DNA of 64,000 bases. Source: Bacillota bacterium (GTDB lineage: Bacteria; Bacillota; Desulfotomaculia; Desulfotomaculales; VENG01). The notes under the pieces were generated by a model. That model had not been told where the DNA came from. It ran no database searches and saw only the letters and a list, made by a program, of their open reading frames with translations. The first letter of the stretch is position 1. Every line of letters starts with the position of its first letter. Below, piece after piece: positions 20,352 to 29,402 of this stretch. The DNA is taken from contig VENG01000001.1 of the NCBI GenBank assembly GCA_009711705.1, positions 389,889-453,888 on the forward strand, in the 5' to 3' direction. Both the position numbers and the translations under genes were made by a program.

Positions 20352-20822
20352 ATGGATAGAAAAAAATTACTGTCCATTCTAATAATTACGGTAGCGGGTT
20401 TGGGCTTGCTGGCAACAACAGCTTGGGTGCATGAGCAAATTCAAATATCGGCCAAAAGGATGAACGAAGAAGAATATTTAACCCAAAGCCTGGTTTATTT
20501 CTTTCTTTATTTCTTATTAGGTATCTTGATAGAATGGAAAAAGTCATGGAAAGCCCTTCAGGGAAAAATTAAAATTCATTTAAACAAACTATTGTTAATT
20601 ACTAGCATCGGGCTTCTTGCTATTAGCTTAGTACCTCCCATGCAATGGTACATGTGGTATGGTCTGAGGTCGTTCACAACCCCATTTAGTATTTTTATAA
20701 AAATAATGCAGTCATATGATTGTCATATAGCACTAAGCATTTTATCGGGGATATTATTCGCAAAATCGCTTACCAAAGAGCTCAGGGCGAACGTAAGTCA
20801 ACCAAAACAGATGGACTTGTAG
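20352..20822 (+). CDS. Hypothetical four-helix membrane protein
   Basis: I do not recognise this 156-residue protein. Hydrophobic stretches at about 5-25, 45-62, 75-95 and 125-140 suggest three or four membrane helices, with basic residues between them (KKSWKALQGKIK). GGGAGGGG lies 4 bases before the ATG. It has no operon partner on this strand; an IS605-like end lies just downstream. Confidence 0.6.
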   Translation: MDRKKLLSILIITVAGLGLLATTAWVHEQIQISAKRMNEEEYLTQSLVYFFLYFLLGILIEWKKSWKALQGKIKIHLNKLLLITSIGLLAISLVPPMQWYMWYGLRSFTTPFSIFIKIMQSYDCHIALSILSGILFAKSLTKELRANVSQPKQMDL

Positions 20823-20835
20823 CAGACTGGGGCAA

Positions 20836-20950
20836 GGCGGCCCTAAGGAAGTGAAGTTTTTTTTAGCAGCACCTACGGAGGCGAAACCGTCCTTGAGTTG
20901 CACGGGTACACCTGCAATGCAAACTCCCACTTATAGAAGTGGGAGTCTTA
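20836..20950 (+). mobile_element. IS200/IS605-like right end without a transposase gene
   Basis: A structured non-coding stretch ends in a perfect 10-bp hairpin (ACTCCCACTT at 20923-20932, AAGTGGGAGT at 20937-20946, loop ATAG). The preceding bases (CACCTGCAATGCAAACTCCC) look like the 3' ends of TnpB-type elements and their guide-RNA scaffolds as I remember them. No tnpA or tnpB frame is nearby, so it would be a solo end or a miniature derivative. The hairpin could also act as a terminator for the upstream gene. Confidence 0.45.
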
Positions 20951-21109
20951 GAAATTAGATAAAAGTCATACAGCATAAAACATCGTGAATTAATCATGAC
21001 CGCCATAAATTACGCCTTTAAAGTAGTTTGGATTCTGTATATCAAACAATGCTAAACCAATAGCGTACCTTACGATAAAACAAAAGAGGAAAATTGGAAT
21101 TATTATTAT

Positions 21110-22585
21110 TTAATTACCTGCAGCGGGTATTTTAAACTTTACCCGCTCCAGTTTTTCCCCCACGCTGCGCAACTTTAAAGCTGTTTCTTCTGTATCAGGC
21201 AGTGAGTGAAATGTAACCTTTACCCGGGACCCGTCCTGGTGCTCTAATACCGGGCCCTTTCTCCAAAATTTGCCCGCCCTTAATCTAAAGTCCGGCCGGT
21301 AGTAATCTGACGGCTTATCACCGGTATCGCTGTATTTAAGATAGAAAGCTAATTTTTCATCTTCCAGGGCAACCTTTTCCAGTGTGTAGGAAAGCGGCCC
21401 CCACTTGAATAGATTGTTAACCTTCATCTCCCCTTCTCGCGGGATTTCCATTTCCATGACTTGCTCTTGTGCCGGGAAACGGTATATGTAAAGTATCGGC
21501 GATGTGAGTTCCAGATCACGGACCGATGGGTCCACCGCATTAAAGTGAAAGGCCCCGTCTATGCCGCCGGTTATAATATCGGTTGAGATGCGAGTTTCCC
21601 TAAGCTTTACCTTTTTCCCGTTGGTTATATCCACCATCCGGGCCCATGGCCCCGGCATCCCGGTGTTAGCACCCTTGATTCCCGGGGCGGGAAGCGGGCG
21701 GCTTATGCGGGTTGCAGCGCTGTTAGGCCCGTTGGGCCCCATTTCCGTATACATGGGAGGCGCTGTACCGACACCAACTCCTGCAATCTCAGGCTCCAGG
21801 GACCAGCGGGCGCGGAAAAAGAAAATGCTCTCTGAAAGACCCAGCACGGCCCGGTCTATGCTCAGCTCTACGGGTCCGGTCTGTGTTGTAAGATTCGGGT
21901 ACAGCTCACGGGTATTTTGTGCCACCAGTGTGGGGTCAACCGGTATCGTAAAACGCGCTTCCACCGGCATGCTTTTGGTATTAAAGGTAAGGGTAATGTT
22001 TTCAGCATTCAAATTAACCGGCTCCAGATCGTATACAAAATTTTTGCTGTGTAAGCCCCGGCCACCCCGGGGCTGGTAGTTTACTCCTTTGTCGTCGGTC
22101 ATGCTAACTTCTAAAAAACCCTCGCCTTTCATTGCCGGGTCCACCTGGTAGAATACCGTGGTGCGGGCCGTATCCAGTAGAACCCGGTTAACAGTAACCA
22201 CGTACGGGCCCAGATTTTTACTCTTATTCACCTCGGTGAATAGATCCATTTTTTGGGCCTGCTGAAAGGAAGGATCCCTTAAGGCCAGGTTTTTACCCGC
22301 GTTATAAGAGGCCCAGGCTATGGCTGTGGCAGCAAAAAGGAGAATTACAACTGCCAGCGCTGCCACCCGGCGGAACCTACCGGCAAAGCCGGTCTTTTTT
22401 GTAAAAGTATTTTCAGTATCGGCTGCAGCAGGAAAAATAGGCTCCTGATATACTTCAAGCAATTCCAGGCAACCGGCGCACTGCTTCAGGTGCTGCTCCA
22501 CAAACTCTCCGGTGGCCCCTCCGACCTCCCCGTCAGCATATATCGGCAGAAGATCACGAATTATTTGGCATTCCTTATCAGTCAC
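21110..22585 (-). CDS. Anti-sigma factor with DUF4179-like domain
   Basis: About 490 residues. The N-terminus is a zinc-binding anti-sigma domain with the HxxxCxxC motif (VEQHLKQCAGC). One membrane helix at about residues 90-110 (VAALAVVILLFAATAIAWAS) follows. The long extracytoplasmic part resembles the DUF4179 region of sigma-factor regulators. The GTG at 22585 is preferred because GAGGGTG lies upstream; a GTG at 22594 is also in frame. Its start overlaps the sigma gene's stop, so it should bind and hold that sigma factor until an envelope signal arrives. Confidence 0.85.
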   Translation of the reverse strand: MTDKECQIIRDLLPIYADGEVGGATGEFVEQHLKQCAGCLELLEVYQEPIFPAAADTENTFTKKTGFAGRFRRVAALAVVILLFAATAIAWASYNAGKNLALRDPSFQQAQKMDLFTEVNKSKNLGPYVVTVNRVLLDTARTTVFYQVDPAMKGEGFLEVSMTDDKGVNYQPRGGRGLHSKNFVYDLEPVNLNAENITLTFNTKSMPVEARFTIPVDPTLVAQNTRELYPNLTTQTGPVELSIDRAVLGLSESIFFFRARWSLEPEIAGVGVGTAPPMYTEMGPNGPNSAATRISRPLPAPGIKGANTGMPGPWARMVDITNGKKVKLRETRISTDIITGGIDGAFHFNAVDPSVRDLELTSPILYIYRFPAQEQVMEMEIPREGEMKVNNLFKWGPLSYTLEKVALEDEKLAFYLKYSDTGDKPSDYYRPDFRLRAGKFWRKGPVLEHQDGSRVKVTFHSLPDTEETALKLRSVGEKLERVKFKIPAAGN

Positions 22586-23090
22586 TGCTATCACCCTCAG
22601 TTAGTTGATTAAAAAGACTCCGAAACCTTTTCTTGGCGCGAAAAAGGATTACCCGTGCCGTAGAGGGAGACACGTCAAGCACGGCGCCCAGTTCCTCGAA
22701 AGTAAGTCCCTCTATTTCCCGCAGCAATATTGCCGCCCGGTATCTAACCGGCAGCTTTTGCAGAGCATTCCCAACCAGGCGTATATTCTCCGCGTTTTCA
22801 GCGGCCCGGGCCGGGTCTCCCGCACTATTGGTATCGGGTACCTCCCACTCCAGGGAACAGCTTTCGCGGTTGCTGCGCAAGTATCCCGCATAAACATAAA
22901 AAGCGATGCGGAATAACCAGGTGGAAAGGGCAGATTCTCCTCGGAAACCATCCAGAGAGAGCGCAGCCTGGTAAAAGGTTTCCTGGGTTAGCTCTTCCGC
23001 CAGGTGATAATTGCCACCCATCCGGTAAAAATACCTGAATATTGATGCCCTGTGCCGGCGGTATAGTTTATCAATAGTGTTCTTAGTCAT
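22578..23090 (-). CDS. ECF RNA polymerase sigma factor
   Basis: A 170-residue group IV sigma factor. Region 2 lies at about 10-75 (FRYFYRMGGNYHLAEELTQE with TFYQAALSL) and region 4 at about 110-160 (LPVRYRAAILLREIEGLTFE, then a helix-turn-helix with DVSPSTARVILFRAKKR). It precedes and overlaps the anti-sigma gene. A TGTAAC at 23134-23139 (leftward) resembles an ECF -35 element and could mean autoregulation, but the -10 partner is unclear. Confidence 0.9.
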   Translation of the reverse strand: MTKNTIDKLYRRHRASIFRYFYRMGGNYHLAEELTQETFYQAALSLDGFRGESALSTWLFRIAFYVYAGYLRSNRESCSLEWEVPDTNSAGDPARAAENAENIRLVGNALQKLPVRYRAAILLREIEGLTFEELGAVLDVSPSTARVILFRAKKRFRSLFNQLTEGDSSD

Positions 23091-23449
23091 CTTAACACGT
23101 CCTACTTATTCCAGTGTCCAAAAGGTAAAGGATGTTACAGTCTTTTAAAATTTTTTTCGGCAAAAATAAAAAAAGCTGCCGACCGTTTCTTAAGGCAGGC
23201 AATTGGGGAAATAAGAGTCTTGTAATTGTAAGCTAAGATGATAACGTTGAACAATCCTTATGCTTTTAATTTACTAAGCTCAACCACAAAATCCTCTCTG
23301 CCCTCCCTATCATGCCCTTTTTGAGCCCTCAGTGGCCTTTAAAATTTACCTTCAGAAAATTCGACAAAGATTCCCCCTTAAACGATAAAGGAATAAGCAA
23401 TATAATTAAATTCAATCATCGAACTAATCAAAGGAGATAGTTCTTTTCC
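23091..23449. other. Intergenic region without a gene
   Basis: This 359-base AT-rich gap holds the leftward sigma-factor promoter region (TGTAAC at 23134-23139) and, near 23432-23437, the AAGGAG of the next rightward gene. I see no coding frame, RNA gene or strong repeat. Confidence 0.5.
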
Positions 23450-23689
23450 ATGAATCTAATTCAGGCTTTAACAAATTCAGTTTCCACAGCGTTGGGGCAA
23501 TTTGCGCCTCTTTTTTTAATGGCGTGGTTTATTTATGAAGTTTATCGAAGGCAAAATGCCAAGGTAAAATTATCTTTTTTCCAGTGGCTAAAAACCGATA
23601 ATCAAGGAAACCGAGTTTTAAAGTCAACTATAATTTTAGTAGTTTTTTATATACTGGGGAATACTCTAACCGGTTTTTATTTAGTGTAG
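23450..23689 (+). CDS. Small membrane protein
   Basis: An unrecognised 79-residue protein with two hydrophobic segments (about 18-32 and 59-78) and a basic cytoplasmic link (YRRQNAKVKL). AAGGAG lies 13 bases before the ATG, a long spacing. It stands alone between the ECF pair and the sigma-like gene. Confidence 0.5.
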   Translation: MNLIQALTNSVSTALGQFAPLFLMAWFIYEVYRRQNAKVKLSFFQWLKTDNQGNRVLKSTIILVVFYILGNTLTGFYLV

Positions 23690-23946
23690 TGAAGATCGCT
23701 TTGTATAAGCGATGGTATTTGAAGATCATTCCAACTTATCACCCAATCATTCCCATGTTATCGACATATTTCCGCCTTCCTCTATTTTTTTGAAGAAAAA
23801 TGGAATCTTTTATTTCGAAAACAACCCTTCAATTTTACCTGCATAAAAAACTCAAATCTTTTTTAAATCATATGTAACATTTTCTTCGTCTTTTACACTA
23901 ATACTGGTAGAAAGTATCAATCTACACCATACGCAAAAAGTTTTAT

Positions 23947-23976
23947 CACCGGTTCTGATTGCCGGTGTTTTGTTTT
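23947..23976 (+). terminator. Rho-independent terminator
   Basis: CACCGG (23947-23952) pairs with CCGGTG (23962-23967) and is followed by TTTTGTTTT. It lies about 260 bases after the small membrane gene and 60 bases before the next gene, in an otherwise empty 345-base gap (23690-24034). A role as a leader hairpin of the downstream gene is the alternative. Confidence 0.5.
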
Positions 23977-24034
23977 GATCAGCTAAAACACCCTTATCAC
24001 ACTTTTATTAATAGTAAGCAGAGGGGGGAGTGCC

Positions 24035-24532
24035 GTGTCCAAACCGGGCGGGGCATTGGATAAAATAGAGTCAACTGAACAAATAGTTAACCGCATCTAT
24101 ACTACTGCGTTTAGGTTAACCGGAAAACGCCGCAATGCTGAAACGGTTGCTATTAAAGCGATAAACGCAGCGATTAATAAGAAAGAAACTTTAACTCTAC
24201 AATCTGCCCTAAGTGGTTTGTGTATTTCATTCTTGAATAATCCCGGACCGGTACCGCTTAAAGATTTTGAGGCTAAGAGAAGCAACTCTTACCACCGGGA
24301 AGTTAATGCTGAGCAGATACAGCAGGCACTTCTTTGCCTGGAATCAATAGAGAGGCTGGTTATAGTCTTGCGGGAAATGTGGCAGCTTTCGTATTGGGAA
24401 ATTGCCAGTTTAACCGGGTTGGACAAAGATAAGGTAGCAGAAGTGTTAGCACAAGGAAGGTTAAGGCTTAGGAATTATTTTTTTCCGCAGGTGACAGGTG
24501 AAGGTTTGGATAATTGTGGTATGGGGGAATAG
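24035..24532 (+). CDS. Sigma-factor-like protein (region 4-type domain)
   Basis: A 165-residue protein with the outline of a small sigma factor. The N-terminal helices (EQIVNRIYTTAFRLTGKRRN) are a poor match to region 2. The C-terminal half looks like region 4 (LESIERLVIVLREMWQLSYW, then a helix-turn-helix around ASLTGLDKDKVAEVLAQGRL). The weak region 2 suggests a divergent or degenerate ECF factor. The GTG start has GGGGGG upstream. It heads a run of two tiny membrane genes and a lipoprotein, spaced like an operon. Confidence 0.6.
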   Translation: MSKPGGALDKIESTEQIVNRIYTTAFRLTGKRRNAETVAIKAINAAINKKETLTLQSALSGLCISFLNNPGPVPLKDFEAKRSNSYHREVNAEQIQQALLCLESIERLVIVLREMWQLSYWEIASLTGLDKDKVAEVLAQGRLRLRNYFFPQVTGEGLDNCGMGE

Positions 24533-24534
24533 GT

Positions 24535-24627
24535 ATGAGAAGGGAAGATAAAGTAATTTCTGTAATATTAATTGTAATGATGTTGTTCCTTATCCTTGGT
24601 ATGTTGGTAATGACGTCTAATGGCTAG
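24535..24627 (+). CDS. Very small membrane peptide (30 residues)
   Basis: MRREDKVISV is followed by a single hydrophobic helix of about 20 residues and TSNG. It starts 3 bases after the sigma-like gene and overlaps the next small gene by 8 bases, which supports real translation. The ribosome site, GGGGGAATAGGT, lies within the upstream stop region. Confidence 0.5.
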   Translation: MRREDKVISVILIVMMLFLILGMLVMTSNG

Positions 24628-24790
24628 CGCGACGATCATCTTGCCCCCCGGAATCTTTTTTTATTCTCTTGCCTTATTTGCAATATTTCTAGGCAGGGAC
24701 CGTTTAGCGTGGATATTGTGGATTTTAGCAACAGTTTACCCAATTTTATTATATTATCGATTTGTGGACCTTGCGGTTGGACCTTTTTGA
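24620..24790 (+). CDS. Small membrane protein (56 residues)
   Basis: MASATIILPPG is followed by two hydrophobic segments separated by a charged turn (GRDRLAW). Its start overlaps the preceding 30-residue frame by 8 bases. No homologue is recognised. The tight linkage to the sigma-like gene suggests a role at the membrane, perhaps signal input, but this is a guess. Confidence 0.45.
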   Translation: MASATIILPPGIFFYSLALFAIFLGRDRLAWILWILATVYPILLYYRFVDLAVGPF

Positions 24791-24870
24791 GATAGATTTT
24801 ATATCGGTTTTTCTTATGCGGTAAGCGGGTGGTAATGGCTTATTTATAAAGACAGAGGAGTCGAGATTTT

Positions 24871-25407
24871 ATGATCAGAAAGTTCCTTTTACCAGGCTTG
24901 CTGTTTATCCTTACCTTCTTAACAGGCTGCGGCAGCCAAACAGCTCAAAGTGACAATGAGAAGTTGATGTTGATCAAAGAGTTGCCGTTTGGGGTTACCT
25001 ATCAGGAAGTAAAACAAAAATTCCCAGATGTGGGCCCCAATAAACCGGAGGGGTATCCTGAAGTTGAAATTGATGAAGGTTTAACGGAAGCCACTGTGTC
25101 TGTAAATGTGTTAGGTTATAAGGCCGAGTTGGAGTTTAACTTTGAGGATAACAAGCTCTACCGTTACGGGTTTGCCGTGGAGTTTAAAAATAAAGCAGGT
25201 GCTGAGAACCTCTATACAAAACTTCAGGAGTTCTATACCCAAGAATTCGGAGCGTATTTGGTGGAAAAACAAGCTGAAGGAGACAATTTAACAATATCAA
25301 ATTTCTGGTATGAAAGCGATTTTGAGCTTTGTTTAGTCCATCATAAAAATTGGGATGGAAGACATTTTGTAAATTGGGGTTTTCAACATTCGACACTCAA
25401 CTATTGA
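24871..25407 (+). CDS. Putative lipoprotein
   Basis: A 178-residue secreted lipoprotein. The signal peptide ends in the lipobox LTGC (Cys20), so the mature protein is lipidated at the outer face of the membrane. The mature part has no family I recognise; KELPFGVTYQEVKQKFPDV resembles the short repeats of small bacterial surface lipoproteins. GAGGAG lies upstream of the ATG. It is the last gene in the run with the sigma-like gene. Confidence 0.7.
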   Translation: MIRKFLLPGLLFILTFLTGCGSQTAQSDNEKLMLIKELPFGVTYQEVKQKFPDVGPNKPEGYPEVEIDEGLTEATVSVNVLGYKAELEFNFEDNKLYRYGFAVEFKNKAGAENLYTKLQEFYTQEFGAYLVEKQAEGDNLTISNFWYESDFELCLVHHKNWDGRHFVNWGFQHSTLNY

Positions 25408-25498
25408 ACCCAGTAGGTCCTTTACTGATACTGTTACGTAGTATATATTTAATGCTGCAAGCTATTCTACCGATACATATTAGTTTTTTAGGGGGCTT

Positions 25499-25669
25499 AT
25501 GAGATATGTTTACTCAATCCCTCTAGCCCTATTTACGGGCATCTTGGTAACTTCTGTATGTTTTTTTGTGAACGCTGTTTGGGGATTATGCCCGTTCATA
25601 GTTGATGATACGCAAGCAAGAGAAAGGGCGGAGGATCGCTGCGCTGGCACACGGTTAATAGGAAGATAA
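25499..25669 (+). CDS. Possible small exported or membrane protein (56 residues)
   Basis: MRYVYSIPLALFTGILVTSV begins a hydrophobic, signal-like N-terminus, followed by a short charged tail with three Cys in all. AGGGGG sits very close to the ATG. Too short for homology judgement; kept because the frame, ribosome site and composition agree. Confidence 0.35.
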   Translation: MRYVYSIPLALFTGILVTSVCFFVNAVWGLCPFIVDDTQARERAEDRCAGTRLIGR

Positions 25670-25781
25670 GGTAGTAGTGTTACTTCAATACCGTACTCTA
25701 AAGGGAAAACTACTGCACATTCTGTCTGAATTGCGCCGGAAACAAAGAAGCCAGCGTGAGGATTTACGAGTAGGAAATGAC

Positions 25782-26222
25782 CTATCTGTTTTTACATATA
25801 TACTCTGCTGCATTATTTGACATTCTGTCCAGTAAAAACAAAACTTGTTGCCGTTCTTCCTCGCTAAAATTTTGAGATAAGATTTCTGTCCAGTCATGTA
25901 AAACTGAAAAAAGATCAGATTTCATATTTTTCGCCTGTTCAGTTAAAAAAACTTGATTGGAACGCCTGTCATGTATATTTTCTTCGCGGAAAATATACCC
26001 CTGCTCTTCAAGCTTTAATAAAGCTCGCGCCGTAGTCCCTTTATCCATACTAAGCTTTTCGGACAGCTCATCCTGGGTAAGACCGTCTTTTTCAAAAAGC
26101 TTTATCAGGTACATAAATTGTCCTTTTCCAATACCGAAAGGCTTTAATCTTTTGCCGACATAGATTTGTCCATACCTGTACAGTATTGATATCCAGCGGC
26201 CAATTGAATTTTCCTTATTCAT
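25782..26222 (-). CDS. MarR-family transcriptional regulator
   Basis: A 146-residue winged-helix regulator. The recognition region is LTQDELSEKLSMDKGTTARA and the wing is FREENIHDRRSNQVFLTEQA. It lies 62 bases downstream of a MATE pump gene on the same strand and should control it, probably through the inverted repeat at 27711-27730 in front of the pump, releasing it when a ligand binds. Confidence 0.88.
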   Translation of the reverse strand: MNKENSIGRWISILYRYGQIYVGKRLKPFGIGKGQFMYLIKLFEKDGLTQDELSEKLSMDKGTTARALLKLEEQGYIFREENIHDRRSNQVFLTEQAKNMKSDLFSVLHDWTEILSQNFSEEERQQVLFLLDRMSNNAAEYICKNR

Positions 26223-26284
26223 TGGTAAACTTTCACTCCGATTGTATTTTGGATCGAATACTTGATAATTACCACAGCCGCTTC

Positions 26285-27661
26285 TTATATTCCTTCACTG
26301 CAAGGTTGCATATTAGCTTTGGTTTTTTCGTTCAAGTTTCTTATCTCCATATATAAGAATAACCCCGTTAGTATTGCAGAAGTTAGATCCGATACGGGAG
26401 CAGCATACAATATACCGTCTAAACCGTAAAAGTTAGGTAGAATCAAAATTAGAGGGATTAAGACCAGAACTTGTCTGGATAAACTTAAAAACATGGCTTG
26501 CTTGGGTTTTCCAACTGCCTGGAAATAATTCGCCCCCACAATTTGGAAGCCTATAACGGGCAAAAATAATAAGAAGATGCGAAGCGCATGCGTGCCAAAT
26601 TGCAAAAGTGCCTGGTCTTGTCTATTGAATAAGTAAATAATCTGCTGTGGGAATAACTGGATGATAACAAATCCCACACACACAATTAATGTTGCCGCCC
26701 AAATTGCCAGCTTTAAAGTATCCTTAACCCGCTTAAACTGCCCCGCACCGTAATTATACCCGATTATAGGTTGGGCCCCCTGGTTAATGCCGATAACAGG
26801 CATCAGCATTAAAACTGCAACACTCATTATAACCCCTATACCTGCAACTGCCACATCACCGCCATAATCACTTAAACTTTTATTCATGATTACATTTAAT
26901 AGACTGTTAGAGAGCTGCATGGCGAAAGGTGCGGAGCCAATAGCTAGTATCTTCCATACATAAGGCATTTGTAAATTGAAATTCTTTACTTGTATTTTTA
27001 GGTAACTTCTCGCACTTAAAAAGTAATAAACTACCCATACAGTGGAAACTGTGCGGGAAAGGACGGTGGCCAGCGCAGCCCCCTTTATTCCCCAACCAAA
27101 GCCAAAGATAAATATGGGGTTTAAGATAATGTTTAAAATTGCCCCGATCAACATGGTATACATAGATATCACAGGCTTTCCTTCTGCTCGGATGAAATTG
27201 CTCATTCCAAAGCCCGTGGACATGAAAATAGTTCCCAGCAGGATAATTTGCATGTATTCCCTGGCATAGGGAAGAACCTCAGCACTGGCACCAAAGAGCT
27301 TCAAAAGGGGATCCAAAAAGAATAATCCCATTCCGGAAATAAGTACGGAAACCAATATCAATAAAACGATACCGTTCCCCAGGATTAATTCGGCCTCTTT
27401 TTCATTGCGCTCTCCCATTTTGATGGATATCAGAGAGGTCGCCCCTAAGCCAACTAGCATTGCAAATGCCATAGTAATCAGCATTATAGGAAAACCGATA
27501 GTAATCCCGGCTATACCAAGAGATCCTACACTGTTGCCGATGAAAATTCTGTCCACCACATTATAAATGGCATTTACTAACATTCCCGCAATAGTAGGTA
27601 TGGAGAACCTCAATAACAACTTTGGAATTTTTTCTTCGCCTAAGTATTGGGATTGATGCAT
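26285..27661 (-). CDS. MATE-family multidrug efflux transporter
   Basis: A 458-residue MATE protein (MepA-like) with about 12 membrane helices in two similar halves. Typical segments include SIPTIAGMLVNAIYNVVDRI near the N-terminus and INQGAQPIIGYNYGAGQFKR at the start of the second half. It exports cationic drugs using a sodium or proton gradient. GGAGG lies 8 bases before the ATG. The MarR gene follows in the same operon. The promoter area holds an inverted repeat, the likely MarR site. Confidence 0.92.
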   Translation of the reverse strand: MHQSQYLGEEKIPKLLLRFSIPTIAGMLVNAIYNVVDRIFIGNSVGSLGIAGITIGFPIMLITMAFAMLVGLGATSLISIKMGERNEKEAELILGNGIVLLILVSVLISGMGLFFLDPLLKLFGASAEVLPYAREYMQIILLGTIFMSTGFGMSNFIRAEGKPVISMYTMLIGAILNIILNPIFIFGFGWGIKGAALATVLSRTVSTVWVVYYFLSARSYLKIQVKNFNLQMPYVWKILAIGSAPFAMQLSNSLLNVIMNKSLSDYGGDVAVAGIGVIMSVAVLMLMPVIGINQGAQPIIGYNYGAGQFKRVKDTLKLAIWAATLIVCVGFVIIQLFPQQIIYLFNRQDQALLQFGTHALRIFLLFLPVIGFQIVGANYFQAVGKPKQAMFLSLSRQVLVLIPLILILPNFYGLDGILYAAPVSDLTSAILTGLFLYMEIRNLNEKTKANMQPCSEGI

Positions 27662-27710
27662 ATATTTGCCTCCCCTCCCCCTTAAGTCTTGAAATTATTT
27701 AATTAGGTTA

Positions 27711-27730
27711 ATGGTTGTGTATGCAACCAT
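27711..27730. promoter_or_regulatory. Likely MarR operator in front of the MATE gene
   Basis: ATGGTTG (27711-27717) and CAACCAT (27724-27730) form a 20-bp inverted repeat, 50 bases upstream of the MATE start. A related half-site, GATGCAACTA, lies at about 27753. Read leftward, TTGCAT within the repeat may be the -35, so binding would block transcription. Confidence 0.6.
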
Positions 27731-27779
27731 AATTATAATCTTTTAGACTTAGAGATGCAACTATTACCCATCACCTCAT

Positions 27780-27814
27780 AAAAAGCAGAAAACTTCGGGC
27801 CTTAAACCCGAAGT
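27780..27814 (-). terminator. Terminator of the cvfB-like gene
   Basis: ACTTCGGG (27792-27799) pairs with CCCGAAGT (27807-27814). Read leftward it is followed by TTTTCTGCTTTTT. It lies about 115 bases past the stop of the S1-domain gene. Confidence 0.65.
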
Positions 27815-27928
27815 CAAAATTTCTATCTGACTTAAACCCATCAACACCTGAGGGTCAAAAACCTTCGGTGGATACACCGATCATGGCCCCTGCCCACTGC
27901 CCCACCATGAAAAACTTCACAGATTTTT

Positions 27929-28768
27929 TTACCACATTCTCTCAATTCCTTCCTCTGTAATTTTGACTGCCCCTTCTTTTAAAAGTCGCCCAATGGCCCT
28001 TTTAAAGGCACGTTTACTTATGTTTAACTCTGCCTTTATATAATCAGGAGAACTATTATCATTGATTGGAAGAGTACCACCACTTGAGTTTAACCGCTCC
28101 ATAATCTTTTGCGCGTCACCCTCTATTTCATTGTAAGCCTCTTCTCTTAAACTTAATTCCAGCTTACCATCATCTCTCACCTTTTTAACTCTTACTTCTA
28201 TATTGTCACCTACAGTATGATTTCCGTACAATTCATTGTTATGAATTAATCCATGGTAAGTATTATCTACAGCTACAAACATTCCATAAGCTTTATTTAT
28301 GCTATAAACAGTTCCGCGGGCCCTATCATTCTTTTTATATGGAGATTCGGTGCTTAGCAAATTATATATATGCATAGTTGCACATATTTTATCGTTATCA
28401 TCAATATACAAACCTACCAAACACAAATCTCCTTTTGTAATCTCACCCTCTTGTTCTCTGAAAGGCAATAACAAGTCTTTCGGTAGACCCCAATCTAAAA
28501 AAGCACCAAATTTTGTAATATCTACTACTCTTAAAAGGCCCAGCTCACCCATTGTCAACTTTGGTTTTTTAAGCGTAGCTACTGTTTTGACATCAGAATC
28601 TTTATAAACAAATACCTCTATTTCATCACCTATTTCAAATTCCTGGGGCTCCTTATTTTTAGGCAATAAAATATCAGCCCTGTCTTTGGCGTTTTTAAAA
28701 TTCAAATACGTCCCCATCTCACTCTTCCCAGTTACTTGCAATTTATGCATCTTCCCTATTTCTATCAT
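27929..28768 (-). CDS. cvfB: S1-domain RNA-binding protein, CvfB family
   Basis: A 279-residue protein with the CvfB layout: three S1-like beta-barrels (KLQVTGKSEMGTYLNFK; LRVVDITKFGAFLDWGLPKD; RARGTVYSINKAYGMFVAVD) and a C-terminal winged helix (KAELNISKRAFKRAIGRLLK). CvfB proteins of Firmicutes bind RNA and affect virulence and stress genes; the precise role here is unknown. It is a single gene with its own terminator. Confidence 0.85.
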   Translation of the reverse strand: MIEIGKMHKLQVTGKSEMGTYLNFKNAKDRADILLPKNKEPQEFEIGDEIEVFVYKDSDVKTVATLKKPKLTMGELGLLRVVDITKFGAFLDWGLPKDLLLPFREQEGEITKGDLCLVGLYIDDNDKICATMHIYNLLSTESPYKKNDRARGTVYSINKAYGMFVAVDNTYHGLIHNNELYGNHTVGDNIEVRVKKVRDDGKLELSLREEAYNEIEGDAQKIMERLNSSGGTLPINDNSSPDYIKAELNISKRAFKRAIGRLLKEGAVKITEEGIERMW

Positions 28769-28867
28769 CTTGTACCCTCTTTATAATTTATTTTTTATAG
28801 TATAACCGGCTTTCATTTTCTTTCTATTCCCTCGGAAGTGGGTGGTTATTCAATTGCTACAATATAA

Positions 28868-29313
28868 TTATTCGATAACTGCCCGCACAAGATGTACATG
28901 TTCACAGGCATAATAACCATCCATACGACCCTGAAAGTACTTTTCACCAATATCGGCCGGGCTTAAATTCTCCTTGATGCGTAGACGGAGCGGTGTAATT
29001 TCTTCGGCGAGTGTTGAAGGGTCAAAGCTTGTTTTCATTGGTTCACCCGCCTGTTGCGCCAATCTTATTCCCCCTTGTACGCGCTGGGCTGCTTTTTTAG
29101 GATCAAAAGCGTCGTTATCCAAATAATCAAAAATTAATGTGCTACCTGTGAGGGCAACATCGGCAATAGTTGTTTGATAAGTGCTTGTCTCTTCTCTGGT
29201 AAAATAAGATGGGCTAAAAAATCATCAAAAATTTTCGGTTCATCGTGCAGGGAATGGAAAGCACGAAGGTAGGCTGACATAATGGCAGTAAGACTTACTT
29301 GCTTCTCTATCAT
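28868..29313 (-). pseudogene. SAM-dependent methyltransferase, internally deleted
   Basis: The first frame starts at 29313 with AGGGGG upstream and gives 59 residues typical of the N-terminus of the TIGR00027-type class I methyltransferases (TAIMSAYLRAFHSLHDEPKI), stopping at 29134. In another frame the C-terminal part continues (TGSTLIFDYLDNDAFDP... to residue VIE at 28868). The middle, with the SAM-binding core, is missing. An 84-residue frame from 29122 is only the tail. The gene is clearly dead. Confidence 0.8.
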
Positions 29314-29402
29314 CTAACGGCCCCCTGATAAGTTAGGCCCGCGCATGACTCTGGGCCGTGATGGTGCAGCTAGTCCCTCGTAAGAAATCTGAAGCCACAC
29401 AG

